Assembly (NCBI GenBank): GCA_902620455.1
Contig: CACNIG010000005.1
Coordinates: 53,643 to 117,642 of the forward strand
DNA: 64,000 nucleotides
DNA from: an uncultured Bacteroidota bacterium
GTDB taxonomy: Bacteria > Bacteroidota > Bacteroidia > Flavobacteriales > Flavobacteriaceae
Reading direction: 5' to 3'
A model generated the notes under the pieces. That model was not told the origin of the DNA. It did no database searches and saw nothing but the letters and a program-made list of their open reading frames with translations. Made by a program: the position numbers and the translations under genes. How positions within the stretch are numbered: the first letter of the stretch is position 1; every line of letters starts with the position of its first letter. Positions 26,719 to 35,584 of the stretch are shown here, piece by piece.

Positions 26719-27626
26719 AACTTCCCTTTAAAATTAAACCAAGCAAGCAGGCTTTTCAAGCATCTTTTTTCATTAACATAATAGCTCTAATATTCTATTT
26801 TATTGTTATCGGTGGTTTTTCAATAAATGATTTAGGATATTTTATACTCACTTTTTTTACAGCTAGTATAGTACTTGAGAACTTTTTAACTTCCTATAAA
26901 ACAAGATTAGAAGAAATTAATATTTTAAAGGATCAAGAAAATTACAGAAGAGAATTTTTAGGTAATGTTTCACATGAATTGAAAACCCCGTTATTTACTA
27001 TTCAAGGTTATATACTAACACTTATAGAGGGTGCATTGAAAGATAAGAAAGTTAGAGGTAAATATTTAAGGAGATCAGCTAAGGGTGTAGATAGATTAAT
27101 ATCCATTGTAAAAGATTTAGACTTAATTACACAATTTGAATCTGGTATTAAAACAGTTGATAAAACTGATTTTAATATTTACGAGCTAATAGAAAACGTA
27201 TATGATTTAATGGAGTTTGAATCAGAGAAAAATAATACTAAACTTCTAGTAGATAATGAAAATAATACTCCAGTAATAGTTAATGCTGATAAAGAAAGAA
27301 TTTTGCAGGTACTTACTAACTTAGTCGTAAACTCAATTAAATATGGAAAAGAAGGCGGATATACTAAAGTAAAAGTTGAGGAATACGATAAGGATAGAAT
27401 TATTGTTATAGTAAAAGATAATGGGGAAGGAATAGAGGACGAGCATTTACCTCGCCTATTTGAAAGATTTTATAGAATTGATAAAAACAGATCTAGAAAA
27501 AAAGGTGGTTCAGGGCTAGGACTATCAATTGTTAAGCATATAATTGAGGCACATCAGGAACAAATTTTTGTTGAGAGCAAAATTGGTCAAGGCACTGAAT
27601 TTTCATTTACTTTAAAAAAACCTTAA
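26715..27626 (+). CDS. Membrane sensor histidine kinase (PhoR-like)
   Basis: 303 residues: two adjacent membrane helices (about 15-35 and 39-58) with almost no periplasmic loop, a dimerisation domain with the phospho-accepting H87 in SHELKTPL, and an HATPase domain with N box VVNSIKYG, G1 DNGEGI, F box and G2 GGSGLGLSIVKHI. Because it lacks a sensing loop and a PAS domain, it probably senses membrane state or an accessory protein. Partner of the upstream response regulator. Confidence 0.92.
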   Translation: MKLPFKIKPSKQAFQASFFINIIALIFYFIVIGGFSINDLGYFILTFFTASIVLENFLTSYKTRLEEINILKDQENYRREFLGNVSHELKTPLFTIQGYILTLIEGALKDKKVRGKYLRRSAKGVDRLISIVKDLDLITQFESGIKTVDKTDFNIYELIENVYDLMEFESEKNNTKLLVDNENNTPVIVNADKERILQVLTNLVVNSIKYGKEGGYTKVKVEEYDKDRIIVIVKDNGEGIEDEHLPRLFERFYRIDKNRSRKKGGSGLGLSIVKHIIEAHQEQIFVESKIGQGTEFSFTLKKP

Positions 27627-27642
27627 GACATTTATTATCTCT

Positions 27643-27960
27643 ATGAGTAAAAATGATTTTTTTCAAAGAGTATACAGTGTAGTAAAAACTATACCAGAGG
27701 GAAGAGTTACTACTTATGGGCTAATTGCAAAAAAGCTTGGAACAGCCAAAAGTTCCAGAACTGTAGGTTGGGCTCTTAATGCTTGCCATAATGACTCATC
27801 AATCCCTGCACATAGAGTTGTAAATAGAAATGGATTATTAACTGGTAAACATCATTTTAAAGGTTATGATTTGATGAGACAATTATTAGAAAATGAGGGA
27901 ATTAAAGTTAGAGATAATAGAGTAATTGACTTTGAAGTAAAACTCTGGGATCCAAAATAA
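27643..27960 (+). CDS. Alkyltransferase-like (ATL) DNA-binding protein, MGMT family without the reactive Cys
   Basis: 105 residues, corresponding to the C-terminal DNA-binding domain of O6-methylguanine-DNA methyltransferase. The winged-helix part (IPEGRVTTYGLIAKKLG, SSRTVGWALNACHN) and the asparagine-arginine pocket RVVNRNG are present, but the active-site Pro-Cys-His-Arg is Pro-Ala-His-Arg (A56). It therefore cannot accept an alkyl group. ATL proteins with Trp or Ala at this place bind alkylated guanine and pass it to nucleotide excision repair. It follows the histidine kinase by 16 bases. Confidence 0.88.
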   Translation: MSKNDFFQRVYSVVKTIPEGRVTTYGLIAKKLGTAKSSRTVGWALNACHNDSSIPAHRVVNRNGLLTGKHHFKGYDLMRQLLENEGIKVRDNRVIDFEVKLWDPK

Positions 27961-27998
27961 TTATATAAATTTTAAGAATTAAATCTATTAGTTACATG

Positions 27999-28006
27999 TA
28001 TATTTG
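27999..28006 (+). promoter_or_regulatory. Predicted -7 box of the mrp unit
   Basis: TATATTTG, an exact TAnnTTTG match, 15 bases before the mrp ATG at 28022, in the 61-base gap between the ATL gene and mrp. No convincing -33 TTG at 19-21 bases. Confidence 0.4.
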
Positions 28007-28021
28007 TGTTGCCAATTTATT

Positions 28022-29191
28022 ATGGATTTAACAAAAAATAATATAAAAAAAACACTTGAAAAGATCAATATGTCTGGTCATTCAGAAAATATTGTTTCAA
28101 CCGGAATTTTAAAAAATATTCAAGTATTTGGAGATCAAGTCGATATCGATATTGTAGTTACAAACCCTGCTTTACAAGCAAGAAAAAAACTTGAAGTGGA
28201 CATCATGAAAATAATTCACGATGATATCTATGAAAAAGCAAAAATCAATATAAACACTAAGGTTGAGTTGCCAAAAGAAAATGAAAATGATGAAAATGAA
28301 ATTGATTCACCAGATCGTCCAAAAATATCATCACAAGCAAAAAAAATTAATGGAGTTGATTCAATAATTGCAATATCTTCTGCTAAAGGTGGAGTTGGTA
28401 AATCCACTGTAACAATTAATCTAGCTGCAGCACTTGCCAAAAAAGGCTGTAAAGTGGGAATTCTTGATGCTGATATTTATGGACCGTCTGTTCCTACAAT
28501 GATGGATGTCGAAGGATACGTTCCAAAATCTATTAAAATAGATGATAAATCAAAAATAGAACCTGTAGAAAGCTACAATGTTAAAATTATGTCCATTGGT
28601 TTCTTTACAAAGCTTGATCAAGCTGTTGTTTGGAGAGGACCCATGGCATCAAAAGCACTAAATCAAATGATTTTTGATACTAATTGGGGTGAGTTAGACT
28701 TTCTATTTTTAGATTTACCTCCTGGAACAGGTGATATTCATTTAAGTCTGGTCCAATCTCTACCAATTACAGGATCTATTATTGTAAGTACACCCCAAAA
28801 TGTTGCACTTGCTGATGCAAGGAGAGGAATTAAAATGTTTCAACAAGATAGTATATCTGTTCCAATTTTAGGTTTAATAGAAAACATGGCTTATTTTAAA
28901 ACCAATGAATCTGACACCAGACATTACATATTTGGTGAATCGGGAGTAAAGTATTTGTCAAAAGATCTTAATATTAATTTTTTGGGAGAAATACCAATTT
29001 TTCAATCTTTAAGAGAGGCCTCAGACTTTGGAAGACCAGGATCACTTCAAGAATCTACAGATGTTTCAAAAATTTTTGAAGAAATTTCAAAAAACATGGT
29101 TGAACAATTATTAATTAGAAATAAAGAATTACCACCCACAAAGATTGTCGAAATTACTAACTTAGTGGGATGTTCTGCAATTAAAAAGTAA
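28022..29191 (+). CDS. mrp: Mrp/ApbC/NBP35 family iron-sulfur carrier ATPase
   Basis: 389 residues from the ATG at 28022. An N-terminal MIP18/DUF59-like domain (about 1-90) precedes the P-loop domain with the deviant Walker A SAKGGVGKST (about 120-129) and DADIYGPSVPTMM. Proteins of this layout carry Fe-S clusters to apoproteins. The CxxC motif that many Mrp proteins have near the C-terminus is not evident; only one Cys is present in the last ten residues. It overlaps the NifU-type scaffold gene by one base, which supports a role in Fe-S assembly. Confidence 0.92.
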   Translation: MDLTKNNIKKTLEKINMSGHSENIVSTGILKNIQVFGDQVDIDIVVTNPALQARKKLEVDIMKIIHDDIYEKAKININTKVELPKENENDENEIDSPDRPKISSQAKKINGVDSIIAISSAKGGVGKSTVTINLAAALAKKGCKVGILDADIYGPSVPTMMDVEGYVPKSIKIDDKSKIEPVESYNVKIMSIGFFTKLDQAVVWRGPMASKALNQMIFDTNWGELDFLFLDLPPGTGDIHLSLVQSLPITGSIIVSTPQNVALADARRGIKMFQQDSISVPILGLIENMAYFKTNESDTRHYIFGESGVKYLSKDLNINFLGEIPIFQSLREASDFGRPGSLQESTDVSKIFEEISKNMVEQLLIRNKELPPTKIVEITNLVGCSAIKK

Positions 29192-29433
29192 TGAGCAAAC
29201 TAGAAAATAAAATATTAGATGCACTTGAAGAGATTAGACCATTTTTACTTAAGGATGGAGGTGATATATCTCTTGAATCAATTAAAGATTCAACTGTGAA
29301 AGTTAAACTTCATGGTGCATGTGCTGATTGTAAAGTAAATCAGATGACTCTTAAAAATGGAGTAGAAACTACCATAAAAAAATATGCTCCTGAAATTAAA
29401 GAAGTCAAATCTGTATTGCCTCTTTCTCAATGA
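29191..29433 (+). CDS. NifU C-terminal domain Fe-S scaffold protein
   Basis: 80 residues consisting only of the NifU C-terminal (NFU) domain. The Cys-x-x-Cys that holds a 4Fe-4S cluster is C44 and C47 (HGACADCKVNQMTLKNGVE is the family signature region). It lies between mrp and the ferredoxin reductase with 1- and 4-base overlaps, making a compact Fe-S maturation/electron-transfer unit. Confidence 0.92.
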   Translation: MSKLENKILDALEEIRPFLLKDGGDISLESIKDSTVKVKLHGACADCKVNQMTLKNGVETTIKKYAPEIKEVKSVLPLSQ

Positions 29434-30482
29434 TTAAAACAGATATTTTAATTATTGGAGCAGGTCCAACTGGTCTTTTCACTGTTTTTGAGGCAGGTCT
29501 TTTAAAAATGAAATGTCATATTTTAGATTCCTTGACTCAACCTGGCGGACAATGTATTGAATTATATCCAAAAAAGCCTATCTATGATATTCCTGGTTAT
29601 CCTGAAATTATTGCGGGCGATCTTATTGAGAACCTTTTAGAACAGATTAAACCTTTTCAACCATCATATACACTTGGAGAGACAGCATTAAATTTGGATA
29701 AACTTGATGATGGATCTTTTAAAGTTACTACTGACAAAGGAACAGAAATTTTAGCTAAAATAATTGCAATAGCTGGTGGTCTTGGAACATTTACACCTAG
29801 AAAACCAAATATCTCTAATATTAGTGATTATGAGAACAAAGGTATTTTATACATGATTAAAGATCCTAGTGAGTTTAAAGATAAAAAAGTTGTTATAGCT
29901 GGGGGAGGAGACTCAGCCTTGGATTGGTCAATTCAACTCTCTAAAATTTCAAAAAAACTAATACTTATTCATAGAAGAAATGAATTTAGGGGTGCTGATG
30001 ATTCCGTTGCTTCTGTTCAGAAACTTAAAGATCTTGGAAAGATTGATGTTATTACTCCCGCTCAGGTTGAGAAACTTAATGGTAAAAGTAAACTCGAATC
30101 AATTATTATAGACGTAGATGGAAATAAAAGTAAAATTGAAACTGACTATTTCATACCATTATTTGGTCTAGTTCCTAAACTAGGACCTATCAAAGATTGG
30201 GGCCTAAAAATTGAAAATAACGCTATAAAAGTTAACAACAGTCTAGACTACCAAACAAATATTGATGGTATTTATGCTATTGGAGATGTTAATACTTATC
30301 CTGGAAAACTTAAATTAATATTAAGTGGATTTCATGAGGCAGCAGTAATGTGCCATAGTGCATACTCAAAATTAAATCCAGATAAGAAAAATAGGCTAAT
30401 GTATACTACAGTTAGTGGCATTGAAGGTTTTGATGGTTCAAAAAAAGAGGCAAAAAAATCGCAAAAAAGCAAAATTGATTAA
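29430..30482 (+). CDS. Ferredoxin--NADP reductase, thioredoxin reductase-like type
   Basis: 350-residue FAD- and NAD(P)H-binding flavoprotein of the YumC type. N-terminal FAD motif is GAGPTGLFTVFEAG, the NADP motif is IAGGGDSALDWSIQL near residue 160, and GIYAIGDVNTYPGKLKLI is the second FAD segment. The CxxC redox pair of real thioredoxin reductases is absent, as expected for this FNR type. It probably supplies or drains electrons for the Fe-S enzymes served by its two upstream neighbours. It is convergent with the AAA ATPase gene, sharing 4 bases at the stops. Confidence 0.9.
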   Translation: MIKTDILIIGAGPTGLFTVFEAGLLKMKCHILDSLTQPGGQCIELYPKKPIYDIPGYPEIIAGDLIENLLEQIKPFQPSYTLGETALNLDKLDDGSFKVTTDKGTEILAKIIAIAGGLGTFTPRKPNISNISDYENKGILYMIKDPSEFKDKKVVIAGGGDSALDWSIQLSKISKKLILIHRRNEFRGADDSVASVQKLKDLGKIDVITPAQVEKLNGKSKLESIIIDVDGNKSKIETDYFIPLFGLVPKLGPIKDWGLKIENNAIKVNNSLDYQTNIDGIYAIGDVNTYPGKLKLILSGFHEAAVMCHSAYSKLNPDKKNRLMYTTVSGIEGFDGSKKEAKKSQKSKID

Positions 30483-31939
30483 ATTTTATTAATAAAATTA
30501 TTGAATGGATCCTTATACTCTATTCCATTATTAGTTCTCAATATTGACAATTTATTATAGCTTTCTAGACCCCACAAAATAAATTCCACAAAGAAAAGCT
30601 CGTCATCATCATTTAATTCAGGAATATACTTTTTAATCAGCTTTTTTGCATCAATAACTTCATTTAGTAAATTCTCATAATCTTTATTATTCAAATTATC
30701 ATTGATTACTAATTGCTTATTTGAGAACCAGTTTAAAAGCGAGTCATATGGAGTTATTTCATCTGGCTTAGTTAATTTTTCAATTTTAGGAAAATATTTA
30801 TTAAAAATTGATTTTACGGCTGATGATATAAGATTATAAGATACTTGCTCTGCACCCTCTTCCTCTCCCTCATAAACTAATTCTACTTTTCCATTTATTG
30901 AAGAAATAACCGAGCTAAAGTCAGACATCCTAATTGAAGTCTTACCTTCCTTATTAATTATCATTCGTCTTTCAGCGGATGAAACAAGATTTTGTAAACT
31001 AGTTATACTCATTCTTGCACTTACTCCACTTTTTCTATCAACAAGATCACTTTCTCTTGCTTCAAAAGATATTTGCTCAATTATATCTCTAGCAACTTCA
31101 GGTATATGAATTTTTGAGCCTAACTCTGAATCAATTTTTGATTCTTGTTTAGTAATTTTTTTTGCAATTTCAATTGATTCAGGGTAATGAGTAAGTATTT
31201 GTGATCCAACTCTGTCCTTCAATGGTGTTACAATTGTTCCCCTGTTGGTGTAATCCTCAGGGTTTGAAGTAAAAATAAATTGAATGTCAAGAGGAAGTCT
31301 AACTTTAAAACCTCGAATTTGAATTTCTTTTTCCTCTAAAATTGAAAAAAGTGAAACTTGAATTCTTGGTTGTAAATCTGGTAACTCATTAAGTACAAAA
31401 ATACATCTGTGTGCTCTTGGAATTAATCCAAAGTGAATCACTTCCTCATTTGAATAAGACAATTTAAGATTCGTAGCCTTAATTGGGTCAATATCACCAA
31501 TTAAATCTGATACTGTTACATCAGGAGTAGCGAGTTTCTCATAAAATCTTTCATCTCTGTTAAGCCAATCTATTTCAGTTTTGTCTCCACTTGATTTAAT
31601 CATTTCAAGGGAGCTTTTAAAAATTGGATTAAGTGGATCATCATTAGTTTCTGAACCTTTGATTATTGGGATCCATTCATCTAAAAGATTCACACATGTT
31701 CTAGCAAGTTTAGTTTTGGCTTGACCTCTTAAACCCAAAAGGTTAATACTATGATTTGAAAGAAATGCTCTTTCAACACTAGGAATCACGGTTTCTTCAT
31801 ATCCGACAAGATCAGAAAATACATTAACACCTTCTGAGAGATTTTGCCTTAAATTATCTGTAATTTCTTGATTAAGAGATTTGTATTTATAATTTGATGA
31901 TTTTAATTCACCAATTGTTTTGATTTTAGGTTTGTTCAT
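30479..31939 (-). CDS. MoxR/Mg-chelatase I-like AAA+ ATPase
   Basis: 486-residue AAA+ protein related to BchI/MoxR. The Walker A region is GLRGQAKT (residues 69-76), with Ala in place of the usual Gly before Lys; Walker B is replaced by IFVLNELPDLQPRIQ, with Asn-Glu where Asp-Glu is usual. Sensor 1 is FTSNPEDYT. It pairs with the following vWA gene by one shared base, the normal arrangement for MoxR-vWA chaperone pairs that insert metals or remodel complexes. The target is unknown, and no bacteriochlorophyll genes are present. Confidence 0.87.
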   Translation of the reverse strand: MNKPKIKTIGELKSSNYKYKSLNQEITDNLRQNLSEGVNVFSDLVGYEETVIPSVERAFLSNHSINLLGLRGQAKTKLARTCVNLLDEWIPIIKGSETNDDPLNPIFKSSLEMIKSSGDKTEIDWLNRDERFYEKLATPDVTVSDLIGDIDPIKATNLKLSYSNEEVIHFGLIPRAHRCIFVLNELPDLQPRIQVSLFSILEEKEIQIRGFKVRLPLDIQFIFTSNPEDYTNRGTIVTPLKDRVGSQILTHYPESIEIAKKITKQESKIDSELGSKIHIPEVARDIIEQISFEARESDLVDRKSGVSARMSITSLQNLVSSAERRMIINKEGKTSIRMSDFSSVISSINGKVELVYEGEEEGAEQVSYNLISSAVKSIFNKYFPKIEKLTKPDEITPYDSLLNWFSNKQLVINDNLNNKDYENLLNEVIDAKKLIKKYIPELNDDDELFFVEFILWGLESYNKLSILRTNNGIEYKDPFNNFINKI

Positions 31940-33054
31940 TATCTTAATTTTTGTCTTCTATTTTTATCATAATCTTCAAATACCATTTCACTCAAACCAT
32001 CAAGACCAGTATAAAAGGCTTTCCCATTATTTACTTCAGAGAATTTCTTTACGAATGTCTGCAAGTAGGGATCACTAGCAATCATAAATGTTGTAATTGG
32101 TATATTATTTTTTTTTGCAATCCTAGCTCTATTATAACACTGATCAAGAATAAAATTATCTAAACCTGCACTATTTTTATAAAATCCATCTTTAGTAAAC
32201 ATACAGCTTGGTTTACCGTCAGTTATCATAAAGATTTGTTTATTATTGTTCTTTTTTCTTCTAAGAATATCAAATGCTAAGTCAAGACCCGCGACTGTGT
32301 TAGTATGATAAGGTCCTACTTTTAAGTAAGGTAAGTCTTTGATATTAATTGGTTTTGCTTCATCTCCAAATGATAAAATATCAATAGTATCTTTTGGAAA
32401 TTTTGTTTTAATGTATTCAACAAGTGCCATAGCAACTTTTTTTGCTGGAGTTATTCTGTCTTCACCATAGAGAATCATACTGTGACTAATATCAATCATC
32501 AGCACAGTGCTCATTTGAGAATTGTGGTTTGAGTCCCAAACTACGATATCTTCTTTCTTAAGAGTTAAATCGTTTTCGCCAGATGATATTATGGCATTTT
32601 TTAAGCTTTCAGTTAACAATATTCTGTCAAGAGGATCACCATATTCAAACCCTTTAATGTTAAGATTATCATCAACTCCTGATGAAGAAAACTTTGTTTT
32701 GTGATTTCCTTTTTTTGTTTTTTTTAGTTTACCAAACAGATGCTTTAGCACGTGCTTCCTTAAAAGCCTTTCTGTCTTGGAACTAATTTTAGTTTTTTCA
32801 TTTCCTGCTTGAATTTGTTTTGATATATAGCCTTTACTTAAAAGATCATTAATAAAGTCATCAATAGAATAATTTTCATCTGTTAGCTGATATTCTTTAT
32901 CTAACTCTCTTAACCAATCAATAGCTTCATCAAAGTCTCCCGATGTATGTATAATAAGTTCTTTAAAAATATTAAATAGCTTCTCAAAAGGAGATAGCAA
33001 AGGTTCCTTAAAATTTGTAAACTTAAATGCTGATTTCTTCAATTTATATGTCAA
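31939..33054 (-). CDS. vWA domain protein, partner of the MoxR-like ATPase
   Basis: 371 residues: a charged, helical N-terminal half and a von Willebrand A domain in the C-terminal half. The MIDAS motif is complete: DISHS, a threonine in the middle, and MITDGKPS. Such proteins present a metal-bound surface to client proteins and work with MoxR ATPases. It is first in the two-gene unit and divergent from mvaD. Confidence 0.87.
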   Translation of the reverse strand: MTYKLKKSAFKFTNFKEPLLSPFEKLFNIFKELIIHTSGDFDEAIDWLRELDKEYQLTDENYSIDDFINDLLSKGYISKQIQAGNEKTKISSKTERLLRKHVLKHLFGKLKKTKKGNHKTKFSSSGVDDNLNIKGFEYGDPLDRILLTESLKNAIISSGENDLTLKKEDIVVWDSNHNSQMSTVLMIDISHSMILYGEDRITPAKKVAMALVEYIKTKFPKDTIDILSFGDEAKPINIKDLPYLKVGPYHTNTVAGLDLAFDILRRKKNNNKQIFMITDGKPSCMFTKDGFYKNSAGLDNFILDQCYNRARIAKKNNIPITTFMIASDPYLQTFVKKFSEVNNGKAFYTGLDGLSEMVFEDYDKNRRQKLR

Positions 33055-33109
33055 ATTAATTTCAATTCAAATTAAACAAATAAAATTTATCTTAGAGTTT
33101 AACTTTACT

Positions 33110-33144
33110 ATATTTAAATGATTTTTAACAATATTTAAATGATT
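33110..33144 (+). repeat. Direct repeat of 14 bases spanning the mvaD start, with a 6-codon mini-ORF
   Basis: ATATTTAAATGATT occurs at 33110-33123 and again at 33131-33144, a period of 21. The second copy contains the mvaD ATG at 33139. The first copy contains an ATG at 33118 that opens a 6-codon frame (MIFNNI) whose TAA at 33136-33138 abuts the mvaD ATG. This may be a small duplication of the start region, or a leader mini-ORF that couples translation. Confidence 0.55.
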
Positions 33145-34212
33145 GAAAAGGATTTTGTCAACATTGATAATTTCTTGTCTGAAGGAATTGTAAAATGGAG
33201 TTCACCCAGTAATATTGCATTAGTTAAATATTGGGGTAAAAAAAATAATCAAATACCTCAAAATCCATCAATCAGTTTTACGCTTTCTGAATCATTGACA
33301 ACTACCTCTGTAGAATTTAAACCAAAAAAAAATAAAGTCAACTCTGTTATATTTGAATTTAACGGCATAAAAGATCATGAGTTTAGTCAAAAAATTAAAT
33401 TATTTATTAGCAAAATTGAAAAGTATTTTAGCTTTTTAAAAAATCATGATATAAATATAAAATCAGAGAATAATTTTCCTCATAGTAGTGGAATTGCTTC
33501 ATCTGCTTCTTCAATGTCTGCCTTAGCATCATGTTTAGTTGATATTGAAAAAATAAATTCAAATCAACAAGATGATTCTTATTATTTAAAAAAGAAATCC
33601 TTTATAGCTAGGCTTGGTTCTGGAAGTGCTTCAAGAAGTATAGAAGGACCAATTACTCTTTGGGGTGAATCAAAATCTTTTCCTGGAAGTTCAGATTTAT
33701 ATGCAATTAATATATCTCAAGATGTAAATCAAATTTTTCAAGATTATCAAAATTCAATTTTAATAATTGATCCGGGAGTAAAGAAGATATCCAGTTCGAT
33801 TGGACATAAATTAATGAATGAAAATCCATTTTCAAAGATAAGGTTCAGTGAGGCAAAGAATAATATTGCTAAGCTTAAAGATGTCTTAAATTCAGGACAT
33901 TTAGATGAGTTTATAAACATTACAGAATCAGAAGCTTTAATGATTCACTCTTTAATGTTATCATCAAGTCCATACTTTATTTTAATGAAGCCAAATACCT
34001 TAGAGGTTATTCGAAGAATTCTAGAATACCGAAGAGAAACTAAAAATCCAGTTTGTTTTACACTTGATGCTGGCTCAAATGTTCATCTGCTTTATCCTAA
34101 TAATATTAAAAGTGAAGTAAAAAAGTTTATTGAAGATGAGTTATTAAAATTCTGTAAATCTAAGATGTGTATATATGATAGTCTTGGCAGTGGCTCAGCA
34201 AAAATTATATAA
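33139..34212 (+). CDS. mvaD: Diphosphomevalonate decarboxylase
   Basis: Makes isopentenyl diphosphate from mevalonate diphosphate, the last step of the mevalonate pathway. 357-residue GHMP kinase-fold enzyme. Signatures are WSSPSNIALVKYWGKKNNQIPQNPSIS near residue 20, the phosphate loop HSSGIASSASSMSA near 115, and LDAGSNVHLLYP near 305. It overlaps the mevalonate kinase gene by one base. Flavobacteria commonly use the mevalonate route and not the MEP route. Confidence 0.93.
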   Translation: MIEKDFVNIDNFLSEGIVKWSSPSNIALVKYWGKKNNQIPQNPSISFTLSESLTTTSVEFKPKKNKVNSVIFEFNGIKDHEFSQKIKLFISKIEKYFSFLKNHDINIKSENNFPHSSGIASSASSMSALASCLVDIEKINSNQQDDSYYLKKKSFIARLGSGSASRSIEGPITLWGESKSFPGSSDLYAINISQDVNQIFQDYQNSILIIDPGVKKISSSIGHKLMNENPFSKIRFSEAKNNIAKLKDVLNSGHLDEFINITESEALMIHSLMLSSSPYFILMKPNTLEVIRRILEYRRETKNPVCFTLDAGSNVHLLYPNNIKSEVKKFIEDELLKFCKSKMCIYDSLGSGSAKII

Positions 34213-35096
34213 TGGATAGTATCTCATTTAACTCAAAAATCTTATTATTTGGTGAATATGGTATTATGCATGATTCAAACGCTTTATCTATTCCTTACAA
34301 AAAATTTAATGGATCTCTTTCTAAATCAAACCATCTATCAGAAGATCAAAAAATATCAAATAGAAATATAGAATCTCTATATGAGTATATTATTCAAGAA
34401 GATTATCTAAATGATATAATTAACTCAGATAATTTAAAAGAGGAAATTGATTCAGGTCTATATTTTGATAGTAATATTCCAATTGGAAGTGGGCTTGGAA
34501 GTAGTGGAGCTTTGGTTTCCTCAATTATATCAAGATATTCTAAAGTTGATTTGAAATCATTTTCTAATTCAGAAATAAAAAAAATCATGTCATTAGTTGA
34601 ATCAAAATTTCATGGAAATTCTTCTGGGTTTGATCCTGCTGTATCATATTTTAATAAACCAATGCTATACTCAAATCAAAAAATAAAGCTGATTGAAAGA
34701 ATAGCTTTTAAAGATTTTAAAGTCTATATAATAGATAGTCAAATAGATTCCTCAACAAAAAAAATGATTAAGTTATTTGAAGATAAAATTAGTAAAAGTG
34801 AATTTAGACTCTTCTTTAATAGTAAGTTCATTAATAATACTAATCAATGTATTAACCACTTGATAAATACTTCCAAATTATTCAGAGATTCAGTTAAAGA
34901 ACTATCAAATGATACACTTCATAATTTTCAGGAAATGATCCCTGAAAAATTAAAAAATAAATGGAAAGAAGGAATAAAAAATGATTCTTATTATATGAAA
35001 CTTTGTGGTTCTGGTGGAGGGGGCTTCTTTCTAGCATATGATTTTGATAATCAAATAAATTCAAGTTTTTCTGACTTTAAGATTTATCAGATATAA
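34212..35096 (+). CDS. mvk: Mevalonate kinase (GHMP kinase family)
   Basis: 294-residue GHMP kinase. Opening LLFGEYGIMHDSNALSIP is the substrate-binding GEY motif, PIGSGLGSSGALVSSII (about residues 91-107) is the ATP phosphate loop, GNSSGFDPAVSYF near 138 carries the catalytic Asp, and LCGSGGGGFFLAY is the C-terminal GHMP motif. Adjacent to mvaD, so mevalonate kinase is the best call; phosphomevalonate kinase activity cannot be excluded from sequence. The start ATG overlaps the mvaD stop (TAATG). Confidence 0.83.
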   Translation: MDSISFNSKILLFGEYGIMHDSNALSIPYKKFNGSLSKSNHLSEDQKISNRNIESLYEYIIQEDYLNDIINSDNLKEEIDSGLYFDSNIPIGSGLGSSGALVSSIISRYSKVDLKSFSNSEIKKIMSLVESKFHGNSSGFDPAVSYFNKPMLYSNQKIKLIERIAFKDFKVYIIDSQIDSSTKKMIKLFEDKISKSEFRLFFNSKFINNTNQCINHLINTSKLFRDSVKELSNDTLHNFQEMIPEKLKNKWKEGIKNDSYYMKLCGSGGGGFFLAYDFDNQINSSFSDFKIYQI

Positions 35097-35101
35097 CTAA
35101 A

Positions 35102-35584
35102 ATGGGTAAAGTGATAATTTTATTTGGTGTAAGTGGTTGTGGTAAATCTCTAGTTGGGAAAAAATTATCTAAGGATTTAGAATTTAAATTTGTTGAGGGA
35201 GATGATTTACACTCAAATGAAAATATTGAAAAAATGAATAATAACATTCCATTAAGTGATAATGATAGGGAGATATGGATTAAAGATATAAATACAGAGC
35301 TAAATAGATTAGAAAATAAAAATGTTGTAGTTGCATGTTCTGCTTTAAAAGAGGCTTACAGGCAAGCACTTGTTAAACGAGTTGTTGGCGATATATATTG
35401 GTTCTGTCTTAAAGGAACCTTTGAATTAATTAAGCAGAGACTTGATAGCAGAGAAGATCATTTTTTTAAGTCAGATTTACTTGATTCTCAGTTTAAAATA
35501 ATTGAGTATCCTGATTATTGTAAATTTATTGATATTTCTGAAAGCCCTGATATTATTGTTGAAAAAATTAAATCTGAATTATAA
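35102..35584 (+). CDS. gntK: Gluconokinase
   Basis: 160-residue P-loop kinase converting gluconate to 6-phosphogluconate. The Walker A motif is GVSGCGKSLVGK (about residues 8-19), followed by EGDDLHSNENIEKM and the VVACSALKEAYRQALV and DSREDHFFKSDLLDSQF segments typical of GntK. It sits 5 bases after mvk and directly before gnd, so product and substrate link it with the next enzyme. No gluconate permease is adjacent. Confidence 0.92.
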   Translation: MGKVIILFGVSGCGKSLVGKKLSKDLEFKFVEGDDLHSNENIEKMNNNIPLSDNDREIWIKDINTELNRLENKNVVVACSALKEAYRQALVKRVVGDIYWFCLKGTFELIKQRLDSREDHFFKSDLLDSQFKIIEYPDYCKFIDISESPDIIVEKIKSEL

